From Mycteria americana (Eukaryota; Chordata; Aves; Ciconiiformes; Ciconiidae), in contig NC_134365.1 of NCBI RefSeq assembly GCF_035582795.1, positions 77,419,635-77,483,634 of the forward strand: a stretch of DNA of 64,000 nucleotides, read 5' to 3'. The notes under the pieces were generated by a model. The model worked only from the letters and a program-made list of their open reading frames with translations, made no database searches and was not told where the DNA came from. The translations under genes and the position numbers were made by a program. Within the stretch, counting starts at the first letter, position 1. Every line of letters begins with the position of its first letter. Of this stretch, positions 21,901 to 36,900 are shown one piece after another.

Positions 21901-24900
21901 CTAACGAATTGGAAGATATATTCCCCTGAGAGAGACTTCTCTGCAATAACAAACTGTAAAAATAGCCCAGTCACAGGGGGAAATAGATTCTTTAAAAAGA
22001 AAAGTATGTAAGATGTTTTGCATAGCTCCATGTGTAACATACTACAATGGTTATACTATTTATGCTGGAGCCTAAGACTAAGAGAGCTGACTTCACTGTA
22101 GATGGAGAGTCAGCCTGGCATCCCTGTTGAAAGTAGTCACCATCTTTCCCCACTGTCGCAACAGAGCGAAGTTAGTATCTCCATACAGCCCCACAGCACT
22201 TCGTTCTGCAATATGTGGCTTGGCTTAACCTTGTAAGTCTGCACACTAGGGGAAAGTACGATACCAAATTTGATACAGGACCCAGTACGAGTTCCACCAA
22301 ATCCATTTCATATACAAGCTATTCAAATGTTCACTGGTTTGGAGCATCTTTTAGTCCTTGCAGAAACAAAAGGGAATCAAAGTGGTGACCTGAAGATAAA
22401 AAGGCCTTATAATGCTGTAAAAGTCTTGAAGCATCCAACACCCCCACACAGATACACACGCAAGAGCACATGCAATACAAGAAATACTAGAATTGAAGTT
22501 GCTCATACAACTTGCTCAGTCCCTTCCAAACACATCCTACAAGTTATCATCCCACAGACACCAGTCTGGATCCAAGCCTAGCTGGATCCAAACCTAGCTA
22601 ACAGATCTTAGTAGCAAGAGGACCATCAGATCTACACAATGGATCTATTCTGCTTGTTAAATCCACTCAAATAGGAGCAGCAATAGGTTCCCCCCCACTT
22701 CTTGTGATTAAGCCCCTTTAGCATGGTGTGGAAATATTTTGCCAACACATTGCACAATTTTTTGTGGTAGAGTGCTGGAATGCTGGCCTCCAGGATTCCC
22801 AGCTTCCACTCCAGGCTATGTAAGCAGTGCCTGGTTTCCAGCTCAGGAAAAAGGGTAAAAGTAACACAGCCAAGTATAGAGTTTGGTACACTCATTCTGA
22901 AAAGCAATGTGGTTGGATAAAACTTGTATAAAGTTATGCATTTGAAGTACAGCCACAGTTAGAGTTGGGCTAAGGCTGTACAATCATTTGGTTAGTTATC
23001 TGCAAAAACGGTCCAGTTACAGTTGCTTTCTCCAGGACCGAAGTGAAACCTTGGTTCAAAGTTAGCGTTATGCTCGAGATATCAAGCGTCACAGATTGGA
23101 CTCCTTTGCATATGAACTACCAGAGACCTTGAATGCACTTACAGGTAAAGTTCAAAAAAAGGATTTACTGAAATTAGTGAAAGTAACTCAGTAGGGCATC
23201 TTTGGGAGTCGAAAGAGTAAGGCTTCCTTCCCCTCCAGTTGCAGCTACAGCAAATACCTTTGAAACATCTGTTTCATCAACTGATGGTTCTCACAACAAT
23301 TCTTCTAACTAGGTTATAGTTCAGCCTCGTTACCCTAAGGTGTTAAAACGGATTAATTGGTGCTTAAGGCCAAACAAAAACATAAACCCCTGTGGCAAAC
23401 TCCCTTACTCTAGTTAGAAAGATGCAATGGTATGAAAAACGCTGCTGTAACAAAGGCCTGAGGCCAAGGCATTTGGCCTTACACAGCATGGAAGGACACC
23501 TGGAGAGCCAGGCAGCATCTGATAACTCCAATAAATCTTATTCCACATAATTCCCTAGACATCCTTTAATGAGTCAGAAGTTCCCTCCCCCCCTCCCCCT
23601 TTTTATTCCATGCTTCCAAATACATCCTTTAGTAATAAACTCCCACTGCTGGCTGGGCACGAGCTACTTTTCTCAACTGAAGAGCAGCACGTTCTTTACA
23701 CAAATCGGGGATTCAGCTGAGAGGTGGGTCACCTCCTCTTGCACATCCAAAAATCCATTTCCCCCAGTGTCAATTCAGTTAAATGCTCTACGTAAGCTCT
23801 ATACCACACAAATACAAGTAGTGACCTGCATTCAGTCACTCTGAGCAGCAGGCTTAAAGAAAGATTCTGGTACTCTTTTTCCCCCCAGTTAAGTATTGAA
23901 AACAAAGAACTCCCTGCCTAAAAAACTAATACTTCTCTTTCAAAAATTTCCCATTACAACACTGAGCTGCCTTTATAGATACACAGAAGATAGTGGCACC
24001 TTCTGTAACATAGTTATCAAAGACTATTAAAAAGACTTTTTTTTTCCCCAGTAGCTTACAGCTACACACAAGATTTCACAGAGGTGCTACACACATTAAC
24101 AATAAAAAGCCTGCTTTCTTAATCTTGAAGACTTGCTAAGAAATTCATGTGCCAGAGCATTCTGGATTATGTATCTTAAGGCCTGCTTATAGAACACAAA
24201 AATGCAGCGCAAAACAAACAGGGGAGCTCTATCTTTGCTAAGTGCAGTAAGACCACTGAAATAAGCTGATGGAGGTTAAGATTGGAGGGAAAATAAAGCC
24301 ATTCCACTCATTCCAAGTTTTAAGTTACTCCATCCATTCTATATGCAATCCTCTTAACATAAAAGTCCTGGGACAGTCAACGGCTCTGGAAGGCAGATGA
24401 TCCAATTTCAAGAATTAAGATTTCATAGAAACACTATATAAAGTTAATGTATTTTCACTGCCAACACCTATCACTGAGTTTAGTGGTCAGATTCCTTTAG
24501 GTACTTTCATATATCCAGTATTAATGCCTACGTTGAAAAAAATCAGATCTCTGCACTGAAGAACACAGACTATAAGGGCAGGCACCTGACAACTACTGGG
24601 CGATTTCTTTGTTATCATCTAAGGAGCACGTAGGATCTTCTATGGTATTCCCTTGTTTTTAGTTAAATAAGTTGGTACACATTCCAATGTCTACTCTGAT
24701 AACACGCATCCACACATATACATAAAAATACAGACAGTTAAGAAATGCACCAAGTCCCATTCTGGGTTTAACAGATGACAGAACTTCTACACTGCAATAC
24801 TGTGGTATTAGCCAACCTATTTTGGACCTTTCATTCCAATATCAATGACACACTGAACTAATGAAGGCAGCTAACCATACTTCCTGAATTCCCCCCCCCC

Positions 24901-27900
24901 CTTGTCATACAGAAGTCCTAGTAGGGATGCGATAAAGTCTGGGATCAAAGACGACATTATTCAGTGGAATCGTGCAAATAAGATAAAACATGTTAGATGT
25001 TACTTAATTTACTCAAAGCATTTAAAGCTAAGAAGCAGTTATGAGAATCAACTCCCAAAGCACAGAGCTGACAAGACCAATCAAAACAAAGAGTTATCAT
25101 CTCACAACAGCTCTTTGGGCACCTTTAAAAAAAATGACTGATGTAGCTGAAGAGAAACATGAAAGAGAAGATCAAGAGAAAAAGAGACGATCAAGCCCAA
25201 CACAAACTGGAAGGACTTTTCATATGAATTTTGTCTTTGAAACATTTAGTTCTTTTATCCACCTTTTGTTTCAGGCCAGCAATCAGCACAGCTGGATAGA
25301 ACAATCTCCCTAGGGCAGCAGTTACTATTAATGCTACAAGACCTACTTGAACCTATGATTTTGCTATATCAAACTACATGTACTTGCTCCCCTGCTTTTC
25401 AGGATTCAGGTTAAACAGTTATTTTATCTTCCCATTCTCCGTTTTAGCTGTACTTGGAAACAAGTTGACTAAGAATTTGTCCCAGGTCCTAAACTTTGCA
25501 ACCTCATGCATTTAACTTCTTCTGAATCCCCGGAACAGTGGCAATACGCAAGGCAGAGCATACACAACAACAGGCTACACACATCTACCCAGTTTCACAC
25601 CTTCCTATCTGCCTGTCCATGGTGGCTGCCTTAAAACCTTTAAAGCTTTGAAAGAGGCCAAGAGCACTGGAAGACTGCAGCTCCCACTAGGTCATCTGGA
25701 CTCTGAGGTACTACCCTGCTCCTGATGGAACTTTAGTAGATGAAATTCAGAACACAAGAACAACCTTCTGGACTCCTGTGGAGGCCAAGCTGCTCTCCTT
25801 TCTCCTCTCCAGACAGGAACTGGATAAAGAAGAGAGGAAAACCCTTAGGAGTACCTGGACAGGGTGTTGATGACATTCCTTAGAAGCACAGCAGGAAGGA
25901 TTTGGCATGTGTTTCCCCCCTCCTTCCCCTCCCTGCCTCCCTGATGTGAATGCCATTCACCTGAAGTATGAGATGCAAAATAAAGAGGTAGCAGAGAAAA
26001 ATAAGTCAACATTTCCGAACATCCTCACTGTTTCTTTCCACCTCTATTAGAATGCATCTACCTTTGACTCCCTTATCTGAAATAGAGGCAAGTATACTGG
26101 ATGAAAAAATAGCTTTTGCTTATCCCCACAGTCTTGTAACCAGAGACTTCAACTGCATAATGAAATCTAGACTATAAAATTGAGCAAGTTAACAAATGCC
26201 TCTCAACTTGAAGCAACTTTGATTTTCAGTAGTTCTTCTCAGTTGATCTAGTGAGTGACAGTTGATCTGGTGAGTGACAAATCCCCTCAACACAAGAAGC
26301 TGGGGTGTGAGTATACCTACCAAATACGTTTTAGCCTAACCTCATCCCTTACGCAAAATGTGGCAAGCAAGAACTCGGATCCCAGTGTCAGACTACAAAC
26401 ACCCTGGAGTGCAACTCGCATTACATGCTATGTAATAGTATGTTTTTCTGGAATAAAACTAGTAATAAGGCAGTCTAGCCATGCAGTGCTACTGCTTTTG
26501 CTCACAGAAATCCCTTATCTTTGCAATGTTCTTCCAGCTTTCTTCTGAAATAGTTTCACACCATAGACTCCATTTTTGTAGTAAGGCACATATCCAAATT
26601 AAAACATCCCAGGTTTTGACAACATTCCTGTTTGGCAAGCTCATCTGAAGAAGGGGAATATTCACACAGCACGGAGAAGCACATGTACCCCTAATGGATG
26701 TACATGCTACAACGCAGAAGAGAAGTCTTTAGGCTTTCTTATACACTTTAGTTGTACTCCTTAGTGAAAACAGTGTTACAACATTATGCAACTTTTCTTT
26801 CACCCAGAAGGTGGCACTTACTTAAAAAAAAAAAAATCTAAATTTATTTTTAGGAATTCTGTAAGTGACAATCCTTTTACTCTGAAGAATCAAACAAGAA
26901 CAACTAGTAAGTCAGAATCTTTAGCAAGAATCCTAAGCATATAAACACATCTTCAGCTTGCCTCTATTGTTCAAGGCTGGAAAAGGCTGTTCAGCCTTAG
27001 CACACTGCAATTATTATACTTAATCTTGGTAAGAAAGCATTTTGTTTGCAGATACGTACTTGAAAATTTTGTCTTTGTCATAAACTGGTGGGTTTATCGC
27101 CATAGGCAGTTTTTCCTTGTTTTCTGCTAAAATAGCCTAAAAAACAAAAAAACCCCACACAAAATTAATACTAGGCAGAATAAAAGAGCAGCTTTAGGTC
27201 AAATTCCACAATATTCAGCGGATATGAACAGCAACTTAGACAAAACTGAATTTTAAAGTGTGCATAATCTGGTTTATAAAAGAAGTGATTGAAAAACAAT
27301 ATAATCTTTAAGGAGAAACTACAGGTAAAATATTCTCTATGACTCAATGTTCATCCACATGTTTTATTAGCAATAGCTGTTGAAGTTTACCCTGTTGAAA
27401 TTTGCTCAAATTGTAAACCTTTACAGATCACTTTCTGCAATTCCTTATCTCCATGTACGTAAATACATGTATACAGGTGCATTTGTAGTCACAGTAAAAA
27501 TGACAGTCCATCTGCATGTCTCATTGGTCCCTTGTCTTCGGTGCAAGTGAATTCCACCAAAGCTGCATTTTGAGAAATATATTCTGTTGTGTAATATGCT
27601 GCTCAGAAAAAAAAAATCAGCACAAGAGCAGAGGCAGAAGGGAGGAAGAGGCTATTAGTAAAAAAGGAACAAGAAATATGGCTTCAAAGACCAGGGCTTA
27701 TCAACACTGTCAAAGCACCCTGAGAAATTCCTGTTTCTCCTAAGCATTAAACAAAATACCAAATCACAGATGATCATACGCAGTAAAAGACAAAGTTACT
27801 GTGTTTCCGACAAAATGGAAGATTGACCATTTAGCCATGATGTTTTATTACAGATAACTAAAAAAAAAAAAAATTATAGGAGGCTGGAACCTAATTCTGC

Positions 27901-30900
27901 TCCTATAAAAATGAGTAAAAGGCTTTTTGCAGTCTTCAGCAGTAAACATGCTTGAAAAATCTCACTCCACCTTTTACAACACCTCTGACTGATAAAAGGA
28001 AATACATATTTGGATCATTGCTGATACCCTGCCAAAGGAAGTAGCTTACAGAAACGCTGGGATGGGAGAAGTGCATCTTGAGAAACCAAAGTAGCTGCTG
28101 TTCCACAACAGCTCCCTGAGTTCCAGCTGCTGCAGGTTGTCCTCATAAGTTGTAGTGGTGAAATGTCTGCCCAGCCATAGACATACCCCTTTACCTTTAA
28201 GGCTATTATAGGTAATACAATCATACATAACTGGAAAGCATAAACAAAACCACAATCGTAATCAAAGATCTTAGACATCACCTTCTAAAATAGGTTGGAC
28301 AGTACAAATACAAAATAATTCCTTGAGTCACCTAAGAACAGGAAGGGAGCCTGTACTTTTAAGAGGAGAAGACTAGAATTCTCAGAACAGTACCAGAGGA
28401 TCATTACTGTCTTTTCTGCAACTCGAACGCAGGGAGCTGTTGCAGAACAGCAACTACTCTAGTCCCCCCAAGAGATACTTCTTCCATCCCAGACACTTCA
28501 TTAGAAGCTGCCTCCCCTGACACTGGTTTCTGCAATCATTGCCCAATCATTACCCATAGTACCATTTAAGTTACAGCCTTTGTGGTCTGTGTTGGAGACC
28601 AGAATTAGGTAACAGAACAAAAAACAGGTAAAAGTTAAGCCACAGTGTTGCTGTAACAACTCTGTGATTCTTTCAAATAGAACACTGGAGCCTTCAGATT
28701 TATTTAAAGGTTTTCCTTTAATAAGAAATAAATAGAATAAGAAATACAACATCCTTAGCTATAGTAAAAACAACAACACAGCCCGTTTAACAACAAATTA
28801 TTATTTGCACATAGTAGTAAAGCAGTTGCAGAAACTGCACAGTGATAGCACCAAATGATTTTAAAACAGTATGACTTGCATAAACATTTAGAAACATTTT
28901 CACACAATTGTATTTCCCTGCAGAACTGCTGGCTCACATATTAATGCTGTAAACAGATCTCTGAAGTTGTCTGTACTTTTTTGTGCATGCAGCTCTGCTT
29001 AAGTGAATACAGGGGAATTAGAAGTGTCAGCAACATGGTATTTCTTTCTAGCCATCTCACTTTTGGTGTTTAAGGCTGTGCTATGCCCTAAGCTATTCTT
29101 CACTGGTCTGTCACCAGTTAAGACCTTAGTCTACAGCTAAACATTACAGAGTAAAAGAAAGCTCTGGTGGTGATCAGTATTTTGCTGTCATCTCTTCTCA
29201 ATAACCAAGTGAGAGACACTAAAGACAAGACAGGATGCTTAGACAAGATGTTTTTAAGGTGGGGTGTTAAAGGAGGCTACTGTTTGCCCATTTGCCATAT
29301 ATAGTTCTTTAACCTGGATTGATTATCCCAGAACAGAACTAAAACACATGCAAAAGTTTGCCGTATCTGAGATCCAGGCACTTTTGCCAAGAGAACACCT
29401 GTAAGAACACGAACTATGGGTGCCTTGTTGTTCCTCATCTGTAAATGCAAAGTATATCTATCCCTCTTCCAAAAATGCAAAATCCCAACCAACCAATCTG
29501 ACTTAGGTTACAAGACAGCCTAGCTATTTTGCATGTATACCTTTATTTAGCAGAAGCAGGTTAACTTCATTTCTGACTAGATATTGTTAATAACAAGCTG
29601 GATCCAGCATTTTCTGCCTATCCGCTATCATAAGAAATAGACAGTTGGGGTAGAGTATAGATTCATCTTTAGAAGCTGCACTTTGAATGCTGTTAGTGGC
29701 TAGTACAGCATCCTCACAGGCATCAGGTTTCTTCATTTTTCTTAAAAAGAGAACCTCATGTAGACTTGGCTCATGAAAAGGTGATTCCAAACAATATTAA
29801 TTTCACATCCTTAAAATATCACAAACCTTTATCAGAAAGGAGAGCTCAAAACAAAACAGACAAGTACTTTATAACAGTGCCATCAAATTAAAGACATGTC
29901 TGCTTCAATATTTAATGGTTCTAAACCACAATATTTAACAAGTAGCCAGGCTGAAAAATATAACCATTCCTAAAATATTAAAATAAATCTTTCTGTAATT
30001 CAAGACTGACTAGAAGTGCTACAATAATAAATCAAATTGGTAAGCCTATTAGACAATGTATCAAATATCTAACTGGAAGATGAGTACCTCCTATGAAGTA
30101 CCTTGTAGCATGCTTATAAAAAAGTTATACAATACCACAGTAACACATTAGAACTCATTTGTGTTGCTTTAGTTTTTAAACAGTTAAATATTACTGTAAG
30201 ACATTTCTTGTCACACCATGCTTTCTTTGAAGTGATTTACGTTTTTTATTTAATAGCTATGCCCTGAATCAATCTTTAAGCCTGAACAGAAGCAAAATCA
30301 GAACTCTTGCAACGTTTTTTAGACACTGCCTCTTCTTAAAAGAGATAAAATATGAGATTTGTTAAAGTGATACCTGGTAATGCTCATCTGATGGCTCTGG
30401 TGTAAAACAGTTGACATTCAACATTTCGTTAGGCACCCATGGTAACAAAACACACTTCCTGATCAAGCGATCTGTTTCCCCATAAGCATAATCACGAGTC
30501 ACTTCATCTGCAGCAAAACAAGAGAACCTTCTAGGAACTGCCATTCATTCTCCACTGAAAATCTTCCTCACAGCACATCACACTAATGAGCTGAACAGTT
30601 AATAATACCACAACCTGCTATTCAAATGTAAAATTAAGAGATAACTAAAGAACTACATTAAAAAGGGTATTATTTAGGATGCAAAAATTAGCCCAAAACC
30701 ATCTGACTTAGGTCAGTTTAGTCAGACAGGCAGACACTTACCTCCTTCACATGATGGGGGCATAAGGTGGCCCCAAACCAAGATTACAGGAGCAAATGGT
30801 TGGCCTGGCATTTCCCGAATTCCAGTACTTGACTTTCTGACTCAAACTACAAACATAGACTTTTAAGGAAATTTTTTAAAACTCTCAGATGACTGAATCA

Positions 30901-33900
30901 GTAGTTTCACTAAGACAGTGATGCAAGATTTAAGTTCTCTGTCAATAAAACACTAGCAACATCTTTGGACTGATAAAAGCCCCTCTCACATAAATTATGG
31001 AAGTATCAGGCAGAGAACTTCTAGATTTGATAGTATTACAAATATGCAGTCATTTTGGTCTTGAAGTATTTGTTCTACTGTGAGGTGCTCAATGATTTGT
31101 AAGAATATGGCCCATCTTCTATTGTGGGCATAAAAAAAAAAAAAAAAAACTCAGACACACACTTACCACCAGTTTCAAGGTCTCTCAAAGGCCAGAGAAC
31201 AGTGTAAGCAATTTGTTGAGGCATATAAAACAGAGGTGCTGTTGCAAAGCTAGGCTGATCTGAATGCTGAATGCGTGATCCAAATTCATCCATAATGTAC
31301 CAGACAGGAACCTTCTCCTCAGCAGTCTGTACGATTAAAGAGGGTGAGACATCCTGCACATATCAATTGCTAGAAAAGCACCGCAAGACAGAAGGCACTG
31401 ACAGCACCCCCTACACCTTTTCTCCACTTTCTACTCTAGCCAAGATTGTGAACAGGTGCAAAATACAGAGTAACACTCTCACCCCTGCAACTCTGAGGCT
31501 AAGCCAGCTTAGCATCCAGCCACTGCTGGGAACAGCCTGTTCCCATCCCAAATGCACAGTCCCATCCTCTTTCTTATGTTAGTGCTATTGCTTACCAGAC
31601 ACGCTTCCCCTCTACCAAACTAGCCAGTTCAGGGAGCTAAACCAGCAGAAGGCTGTTTGGGTTTTTTTGGTAGGGTTAGTTTTCCTGCAGTTTCTAGCAG
31701 AACCAGCTCACTACAAGGACGAGTTGCAAGTTTACAAAGTAAGAGTGAATGAGAACAGAACTGCCCCTGCAACAACAGCTGCCTGTAAGAGAGTTGAGGC
31801 TGCATCATCAAGCCATCCCTTCCTGCAACGCTTGTCATGACAAAATCCTGAACGAATGAATAAACTTTAAATTGCCTGGTGGCACTACTGTTGCCCTTTT
31901 ACAGATGCGGAAGTGGAGTCACAGAGATTAGGCTTAGATATTCAAGCAACCCAGTACCAGAAAGAGGTACAGAAGACAAATTCAGCTACAAGTTGAATTA
32001 ACTGTCTTCCAGGAAAGCACTTTTTAAGTGGTAACATAGATAGTTCCACCTGACTCACAAGCCATTCATGACAACAAGATGGGAAAGACAGACATAGGGT
32101 AGAAAGACTGACAGATACTGTTCAGATCTCCCTTTTATTTAAAGAAAAAAAAAAAGAAAAAGAAAGCAGTCACAACTAATCCCTTTCTCAGGGATTTTTC
32201 AGGCCTGACACTACTGTGAGCTAAGCTGATACTGTGATTGATAAAGGTGTCCACTCCAGGGAACAACCTCAAGCCCCTGAATTAAGAGGTGCAGGTTGGT
32301 CATGCTCACACTGCTCAGGGTTAGCCCTGCCCATTCTGCATAGGGTTTGGCCCGAAGAATTTGCCTTTCTCCTCTTTAATCCAAAGTACTCATGATAGCC
32401 TAGGAGGTACATTGCAGCCCCTACAAAAGAGTTTTTAACTGAACCCTGAGGGTTGTATTCCCTCAGAAATGGCATGTATGCACTTAAGGGTGTTTGAAGG
32501 ATCAAGACCTGCTGGTACAGTGCTGAAGGACTATGCAAGGCTGAGGGACCAAACCTGGTGTGGTCTTACCCACACTACCTAAAAGTAGCAGCCCTTGGAC
32601 TAAGCTATGCCTAGAAACACTTAGGCTCCATCTTGAAGCTAGTTGGTTCTCACCTGAGGGTGAGCTAACATTGACACAGTACAGACAATCAGTTGCCAAA
32701 TACAAACCAGGAAGTGAAGTTATTTGACAGTGTAACTATATCCCTGCTACGTAAAGCACCCTATACAGGTGAAGAAAACCACAAGCATAGCTGAGACACA
32801 CTTTTACGTGAGACAGTTGATTTGTGACAGATTCTTCCCCTCACTCTGTGAAAGTTTGAGTAGAAAAAACCCACATAACATACAAGCAGATCTCCCCCTT
32901 CTAGCCTCCTTCTTTTGCAGCAGACTCCTCCCCTCTATAAAAACCCCCTCAAAGTTCTCATCAGAAAGCTGGCAGCAAGCCACTGTGCATTTTAGCCCTA
33001 CATGGCATTTGTTCTCCTTCCAAGTAGAAGTTTCTTCTGAAATGCCTGTAAAGGACCTTTTTGTGTAGAAAATGTATCTTTGTTAATAGCTGTACGTTGG
33101 AATGTCTTCACTCAGGATTTCTCAGAACTTTTTAGCATCCTAATTAGGCTTTACAGACTTACCCCTTGAGAAAGCTGGTAGGTCTGATTGTATTTCCACA
33201 TTTCCTGCAACACTTGCTCAATACTGCCCTCATCTGGGATCTCCCCGTGAAAGTCGATTCCCATCAGATTTGTCATTCTGTGCAGTAAACCAGGTACGTG
33301 AAGCAGCTGCTGGCGGGCATGTTCAACACGGTATGTCCAGGCGTGGTCGATGAGGAAAATGCTTAAAGAGAATTTTAGTAACATTACAACGGTATGTTTT
33401 TGCATGTACACAGCCAAATGTTCTGTGAATAAGAGCTGCATCTCCCTGTAGATGGTTTGATAACTAAGTCTTCTCTTACTCCCAAGGTCACTCCCAGAGT
33501 ACACATTGTGACATTACAGGTTAGGAACAGCATCCCAGCAGTAACTTACACTGTTTTTGTTCTAGAAAGCTTATTGTGCATTAGTTAGTATTTCCATGAA
33601 AATGAGGAGCAAACACAGAACAGGGCACTCAGTTTGTTAGCCCAGTTCCCTTTAAAGGCCAGGAACACAAGAGTTTCTTCCCTTTCGATCATTATTAACT
33701 GCACTGCATCAACCTGATATTCTTGCCTGAAGAAGGAAAATGATACATTATTTTGCAAAAGTATTTGAGGATCTTGTTAGCCATGAGTTCTGCGACACCT
33801 ATCGTCATCTGTAAAACTAGGTGGAGAGATCTGATCATCAAAAGCCTGTATCATTTGCTACTAAAAAAAGGATTAAGTTTTAAGGTTTTTTTGATTGTTT

Positions 33901-36900
33901 CTCTTCAGGTTTTTTTTGGGGGGTTCCCTCCTCCCCCCCCCGACCTTTTTAGAAAAAAGGCATTGTTTTAAAAGAATTACCAATCTAACCCAAAACAAAA
34001 TCATACACAACTGGCACAGCTAAACTTGTCCCTTGACAAGTTTAATCCTTGTTTAGGCTGCATGATTTTTACAAACAACGCAGTTATTCAAACAAAAAAA
34101 GGTTCTCCACATTTTGGTTATAACCTTCTACTGAACCAAGTCAGAGAAGAATCTGAATTCAACTTGCTAAAAAAAACCTACCACACAAACAACAAAGCAA
34201 ACAAACAAGAAAACCAACACTCCCCCCAAACATCCATATTTCAGAAAGTTAAAAACATGTCAACTGTCACGTACACTGAGTATCCTTGAACAATGATTGT
34301 ACCTCAGATTCCACACACAGAAGAAACCTCATTTAATTTTAAAATCAAAGGCTCCAGAGAATGCTAAGGTCAAGCTCTTTGGAAATCTGTTAGCAAAAAG
34401 GCATGCTGGTGTTCTGCTCCTACATTCCCACATATCTGAATGCTGCAAAGAAGCCCAAGATTATCACAGGAGCTGTTTTGAACTTTAAGCTTGTTCTCCT
34501 ATTTAGAAAAGCAATGACTTAGGTTAAAGCAGGCTTGTAAAGGCAGATACCTATGCTCTATGTTGTTTTTACTCATCAAGGCTAAATTTAGATTTTAGAC
34601 TTTGTATGTTTACCTAAGACCTAAAAAGTATTAAAGTTCTGGCAAAATAATTTTTACAGAACTGAGCAGAATTGTGTTTAGATCTCCAGCAGAGTTGACT
34701 TCATCTCACTGCCATTTATTAATATTGACAAATAGCCTGTTCTATGCTTGAACACAGTAAGAACACAAAAAGCTGCATTGTAACATTTTGTTTCTTCCGC
34801 AGCTTTTTCCTAGTTTTATAGCTGCATACTAGTCTCATAGTCATGACAGAGAAGCTGATTCTGAAGAAAGCCAACGGTAACTTGATGTATTCAATTATAT
34901 ATGCATGTATAGCATGCAATCACACGATCACACTCTTGAATTATATTTTAGCCAACTGGAGAAAGTTTAACAGTCCATGGATCATTACTTTGAAGCTGCC
35001 TAGCACCTCCTTAGCCTGAGATTTTTGAAGGTCACAATTATTTCTTTGTTGTTTTTTTTTTTTTTTTCCCCTCAAGGGCACACAGTCTTGCAGATACAAA
35101 GTTTTTGTTTTCTTTCTGCAGAATTCATTTCAAGGTTGCCTTTTCCCTGTTTTCTCCCTCAGTTTACTAAAATCGATTTCTACGAATCTTCCTGCATGAT
35201 TTAAAAAAGAACAACGTTAAGATACTTGCACCCCTAGTACCCTTTGCAAGATGTGCCTCATAGCATTCACCTTTCCTCCAACAGGCAGCTATGTCTTATA
35301 ATAAGAAAAAAGGATTTCTGAACAGGATCAAAAGTTTTAAAGCAAACTGCCCATATCATTTTATGGTTTAAGACTACTCAAAGACCAAACGCTAGTTCTG
35401 AAATCACTACTCACCTATTGGGATTCGAGGCTTGAAGCCCATTCTCATTTGTTACAATAACTTTGAAACAAGGTTCATTTCCAGGATTTGGTTTCTTTTT
35501 TAATTCTTCTTCCATTTCTTCATCACCTTCCTCCTCCTCATCCACCTCTTCTACTTGCATTATACCAAAGTAGTCACCAGCGTCAAATACCTGAGATTGA
35601 AAGTGCACAAAATATCAAGCAGTTGGTTGAGGCAGTAGCCCAATATGCATAATGCAACACTGAAAGGCACTTGTAGACAATTTCGGCCTGCAATCCAATA
35701 AAAATCGGCATTTTAAACTTAACAGATAAATGAACAATAATATTTATTCTTTCACACTTTAATAGACCTGTTTGTTTGGGAAGTTTCTTTAGTTAATATT
35801 GGCAGGAAGCATTGTTGGTTTCTTTGGTACCAATAGGTCTACTGATTATCATCTGTTACTTTAACTTCTCATAAAGAATTATAGAAGCTGAAGACATAAT
35901 ATCTTTGCTCAACTTTGCTAAAATCCACAATTTAAGACCTGCAAAACCAGGCTCCACAAACCAGGCTCCACAACCACACTAAAAGAACATTAAGGCCCCT
36001 GAAGAAGAGCTTTTACCACTCACGTTCTGAAACAATTAAGAAATTTCAGCATGTTTCCCCCCTCTTCTTTCCCTACAAAAGGAGCCACCCCTGTTCACTC
36101 ACCTCTGGATGAGTTGGGAGATTCCTTATACCGCTGCAAGTTAAGGTCTATACACTTACCTCTACTGATGTGCTAAAAGGGGTTTGTTTGTGTTCTTGCC
36201 TACTCTGGACATAACATCTTGATCTAGAACCTACATAAATTAAGTAGGTCACTGCACGAGTTTCCCTTCTGCCAAAATCTTGCTGAATGATGGGCTTGCA
36301 TATCTTTTGCAGAACCACAACTCTGCTGACAACTTTCATGATTTCAAAGTGAACAAGTGCTTTTACAATGAAAAAAATGTGTAAAGTCTCAGAAGACTTT
36401 TCAAATCCTTTCAGAGGGAATTATTTTGTTAAGTCATTCACAATGAACCAGGCAGGAGCAGACAAATAATTTGTCTCAATCTAATCTTGCTAGAAAGCAG
36501 CAGGGAGGGGGAAAGACCTAGAAGTGTGACCTCTAGAGTTACTGGTTTAACATGTCAAGCCCAGGTACACCTAGCCTCTGACATCACATTATTAGAAGTC
36601 GCTACTTCTAGACATTGACAATTTATTAGCTGTAAAATTCCAGAGGCAGTGACAAGCTTTTATTTGTTCAAGTGAGCATTCCTTCAGTATAATTATTTCT
36701 GCTAAGCCCCAACAAGGAGGGGAAGAAATCAACTCCCACACCTGTAAAGCAAGGTGGCTTTGTGTAGCTCCCACCTACACAAAGCAGATAGCTGCCCAAA
36801 GACGGCTAGCAAGGGAGGAAGGCGGTGGGGAAACAATACCTACTTCAGATCTTAAGCCACAGCAATGATATCATAAACCAGATCCAAGTGGAGAAGTACC

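Larger units (their letters stand above)
20958..27059 (-). other. TTLL12 intron 6
   Basis: About 6.1 kb, the second-largest TTLL12 intron. It holds a 16-bp tandem duplication (GGATCCAAGCCTAGCT, 22568-22599), a 19-bp near-perfect duplication (26240-26277), a C10 run (24892-24901) and A-runs. No coding or RNA gene recognised. Confidence 0.8.

Noticed and set aside
28015-28281. Possible CR1 LINE fragment in TTLL12 intron 5
   Set aside because: The typical CR1 3' octamer repeats and reverse-transcriptase motifs are absent; the similarity was only in general composition.
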